A DNA stretch of 64,000 nt, from NCBI RefSeq assembly GCF_014207095.1, contig NZ_JACHBG010000010.1, positions 1 to 64,000 on the forward strand, in the 5' to 3' direction. Each line of letters begins with the position of its first letter. Positions within the stretch are counted from its first letter, which is position 1. Both the position numbers and the translations under genes were made by a program. The notes beneath the pieces were generated by a model, which ran no database searches, was not told the origin of the DNA, and saw nothing but the letters and a program-made list of their open reading frames with translations. The DNA is from Martinezella lusitana. Its GTDB lineage: Bacteria; Pseudomonadota; Alphaproteobacteria; Rhizobiales; Rhizobiaceae. Below are positions 61,642-64,000 of this stretch, piece by piece.

Positions 61642-62874
61642 ATGTCTCTGTTCAATCAGTCTTTTGTTGATCATGTCACTGCGGATCTTCCCATCTTGCG
61701 CGGGCAGACACAGATCGCAGGCATAAAGGCTATCATAGACGGCTTTGAAGGACAGCTGCCTGGTGCAGACGTCCGTTGGCTTGCATACATGCTCGCGACC
61801 GCTCTACACGAAACGGCAGCGAAAATGGAACCGGTCAGGGAGGCCTTTTGGAACTCGGAGGAATGGCGAAAAGCTCACCTTCCTTATTTCCCGTACTATG
61901 GCCGCGGCTACGTGCAGCTAACCCATAAAGAAAACTACAAGAGAGCAGGGGACGATGTTGGAGCGGATTTCGTTACGTATCCCGATTTAGCGTTGCGCCC
62001 CGACTATGCCGCGCACGTAATGTGCATCGGAATGAAAGAAGGTTGGTTTCGCGCTGATTCTGACGGTCGGCATACACTGGGACGATATTTCTCGGAACGA
62101 GTCGACGATCCTGTTGGTGCTCGCAAAATCATTAATGGCAAAGAGAAAAAGATTGTAGCTGGTAAAAAGACAACGGTCGCTGCCATCATCGCAGGTTACT
62201 ACTCTATTTTCCTCTCAGGTCTTCAGTCCAAATCGAGTTCACAAATAGCCGCGGTCCAAATGGTGTCAGATCAATCCGCGGCGCCATTTTTGGCTGCTTC
62301 CCTCGATCTCGTCAGCAATCGCTTCGATAACGAGCGGACTGCTTTACTTGCCCTCGCTGAGCCGCTGTCGCTATCGGAACCGATGACCCACATGGTTGAC
62401 GTTCGCGATACAAGGTTTCCGGCGAGCCACCCGCGATTTTGGGGAGTTATAGATTTCCGCCAACGTTCAGATCAGAAGCGATTTCATATCTTTGATATCG
62501 AAGCAAAGAGCGTCAATTCCTATCTCTGCGCCCACGGCAAGGGATCGGATTTGGAAAATACCGGATTTGCGACATCCTTTTCAAACGAGGATGGTTCGAA
62601 CATGTCATCTCTCGGAGTCTATCAGTGCGCCGAAACCTACATCGGCGAGCATGGGTATTCGATGAAGCTCGACGGACTGGAGCCTACCAATAATCTCGCT
62701 CGTCACAGGGTAATTGTCGTTCACTCAGCGGACTATGTGAGTGACGACTTTGCGCAGAGAAATCGCCGCGTGGGCCGTAGCTTGGGATGCCCGGCGGTCG
62801 ACGCAGCGTTCAGCGAAGAAATAATCAACTGCCTGAAGATGGGTTCATTTCTCATCGCGTGGACTAAGGCTTAG
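61642..62874 (+). CDS. GH19-like muramidase fused to L,D-transpeptidase-like domain
   Basis: The 410-residue protein has two cell-wall domains. Residues 1-200 resemble GH19 chitinase-type endolysins: L-A-T-A-L-H-E-T-A (catalytic Glu57) and YYGRGYVQLTHKENY (85-99). Residues 250-410 match the 'murein L,D-transpeptidase catalytic domain family' (YkuD_2): AHGKGSDLENTGFATSFSNE, MSSLGVYQCAETY, His361 in VIVVHSADYVS and Cys383 in GRSLGCPAVD. No signal peptide is visible, so export would need a holin-like or other route. GAGGG lies upstream of the ATG. The combination is unusual and suggests a phage-derived or lytic effector origin. Confidence 0.82.
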   Translation: MSLFNQSFVDHVTADLPILRGQTQIAGIKAIIDGFEGQLPGADVRWLAYMLATALHETAAKMEPVREAFWNSEEWRKAHLPYFPYYGRGYVQLTHKENYKRAGDDVGADFVTYPDLALRPDYAAHVMCIGMKEGWFRADSDGRHTLGRYFSERVDDPVGARKIINGKEKKIVAGKKTTVAAIIAGYYSIFLSGLQSKSSSQIAAVQMVSDQSAAPFLAASLDLVSNRFDNERTALLALAEPLSLSEPMTHMVDVRDTRFPASHPRFWGVIDFRQRSDQKRFHIFDIEAKSVNSYLCAHGKGSDLENTGFATSFSNEDGSNMSSLGVYQCAETYIGEHGYSMKLDGLEPTNNLARHRVIVVHSADYVSDDFAQRNRRVGRSLGCPAVDAAFSEEIINCLKMGSFLIAWTKA

Positions 62875-63117
62875 TCACCTCGAAGCGCGGGAAACGGGAC
62901 TGTGTCTTTCAAAACAGATGAGGTCATTCCAAACGAAACCGATCGTGGCCTGTTGCGGCGGAACGCCGAGGTCGGCGGCGCTATCCCTACCTTTGGGGGC
63001 ACTCGCCGGCGGGCAACGCTCGCTCATCATTGGATGATCAATGTACTATCTAAAGAATGGAGCCTGGCCCACTGGCGAAATTCCTGTGGTTTCTTGCGAT
63101 GCCGGTCGGCTGGTGGG

Positions 63118-64000
63118 ATGGTCTCATCCAAAAGGCTCGCAGGATTGGGGCATTGTATTTTCTATATCTGTCTCTGTGTGACCCAAAATTTGGCGTTTGG
63201 GAACGACTTCTCCGGATCAATTCCTCCGGGCATCGTCGGGCCGTCGGTTTATCGAGCGGACATTGTGCAGGAATTGGATTGCGGCAAGTCTCTCATTTTG
63301 TGCAACGGACCGCTAAATTTTGTCTCTTTCATGAACGCTAAGGCAGCCACAAGGGGAGCGGAAAGAAATAGTAACCCCTTCAACCTACGGATCGCTCGAC
63401 TTGTGCTTCAAACCGTCACTCAGCAGATCGATACGGTTCGTAAGGACGGCGGCGCTGATAGTGGAATGCAGATGGATTTACGGTTTCTAAGTCATCCGGA
63501 CTCCAAGGCTGAGCTCGTCGGCGTCATTAACCGAATGGATCGACAGTTCATTAAGGACGCAGGTAGTGGTCTCACCGACGAGCAGCAATCTTGCGGTGAG
63601 ATCGCCATCATATACCGATTTGGATACAATTTGAGGGATGGCGCTCAGAAATCCCGATTGCCGATAACAATGAATCTGGTCTTCCCGGCTTTGCCAAAGG
63701 GAAGCAAAGTCAGCTGCCGGGAGATCGCAAGGCGGTGGGTTGCCTACATGGCAGACGAAAGTGCGGGTCGGAAGTGGACAGCGGATATGCTGCTCGATCC
63801 GGCAACTGGCCCTCTAGCGTTGATCAATGGTAGTGATCTACTGAGACTTGAACTGAACATACAAGCCTACCGGTTTGCCGCGGGGGATACAGAGCACGCA
63901 CACGGCTTCGGATCGCAGGCGAAGTACTTGATGCGAGTGTTCCAGTGGGTCCCAAAGCATCAAGTGTTTGAACCACTGCTACTCACAAACGAAATCGATC
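63118..64000 (+). CDS. Secreted protein of unknown function, cut by window end
   Basis: A frame open from 63118 to the last base encodes at least 294 residues and continues beyond the window. It begins with a signal-peptide-like stretch (KRLAGLGHCIFYICLCVTQN) and then a soluble, charged domain (V-Y-R-A-D-I-V-Q-E-L-D-C-G-K-S-L-I-L-C-N-G), with two nearby cysteines. The codon use is natural throughout. I recognise no family. The frame remains open upstream to a GTG at 62902, but that part has no signal peptide or clear ribosome binding site, so I prefer 63118 (GGTGGG just upstream). It is the third likely exported or cell-wall protein in a row. Confidence 0.65.
   Translation, partial: MVSSKRLAGLGHCIFYICLCVTQNLAFGNDFSGSIPPGIVGPSVYRADIVQELDCGKSLILCNGPLNFVSFMNAKAATRGAERNSNPFNLRIARLVLQTVTQQIDTVRKDGGADSGMQMDLRFLSHPDSKAELVGVINRMDRQFIKDAGSGLTDEQQSCGEIAIIYRFGYNLRDGAQKSRLPITMNLVFPALPKGSKVSCREIARRWVAYMADESAGRKWTADMLLDPATGPLALINGSDLLRLELNIQAYRFAAGDTEHAHGFGSQAKYLMRVFQWVPKHQVFEPLLLTNEID

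Noticed and set aside
1..64000. CRISPR array, rRNA operon or complete prophage
   Set aside because: No regularly spaced repeats with unique spacers, no rRNA sequence and no set of phage structural genes were seen.

Overview
The window looks like accessory DNA of a Rhizobiales bacterium (Rhizobium/Agrobacterium type). The DNA is GC-rich. Solute-binding ABC importers are paired with FCD-type GntR regulators, there is a rhizobial flagellin, and there is a bgsB-bgsA type pair for a cellulose-synthase-like exopolysaccharide. Insertion-sequence relics at the left end, a broken virB11 gene and a Fic protein at the right end suggest a plasmid, chromid or genomic island. All gene names are from family recognition by eye; no database search was possible.

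Layout. 1-2534: transposase relics and one large membrane protein. 2535-3950: an NmrA-type NAD(P)-binding protein divergent from its HxlR regulator. 4459-11840: two convergent operons. The left one has five genes (KAS III-like synthase, OleD-like SDR, metallo-beta-lactamase-fold protein, F390-synthetase-like adenylating enzyme, ATP-grasp ligase). The right one has a Rieske oxygenase and an acyltransferase-like protein. I read this as an unrecognised small-molecule or lipid pathway and the best candidate here for an undescribed system. 12008-13121: flagellin with its terminator. 13661-16721: glycosyltransferase, HAD phosphatase and OsmC, divergent from a GntR regulator across a perfect 20-bp palindrome. 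16746-22113: a complete YtfQ-YtfR-YtfT-YjfF type sugar importer with its own GntR regulator.

22826-26130: PadR regulator with FAD monooxygenase, a cupin and an MgtC-type membrane protein. 26347-33349: an envelope disulfide and cell-wall module (esterase, lipoprotein L,D-transpeptidase, two DsbA-like proteins, DsbD, OmpR-type regulator and kinase). Its two divergent promoters each carry CTTAAG-N5-CTTAAG, which suggests one regulon. 33475-40656: MFS exporter with a MocR regulator, flavin reductase, AraC, AhpD-like protein and several small envelope proteins. 40869-46566: an SbmA/YddA-type ABC exporter, then bgsB-bgsA. 46642-56551: an eleven-gene minus-strand operon with gentisate-type dioxygenase, FAH hydrolase, LIV-type importer, alpha/beta hydrolase, nitrilase, flavin reductase and GntR regulator. 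I infer uptake and breakdown of an aromatic nitrile, amide or ester through ring cleavage.

57220-64000: a lower-GC accessory segment. It has a Fic protein behind three phased 12-bp repeats, a frameshifted virB11 relic, a secreted DUF3616-like protein, a GH19-like muramidase fused to an L,D-transpeptidase-like domain, and a secreted protein cut by the window edge.
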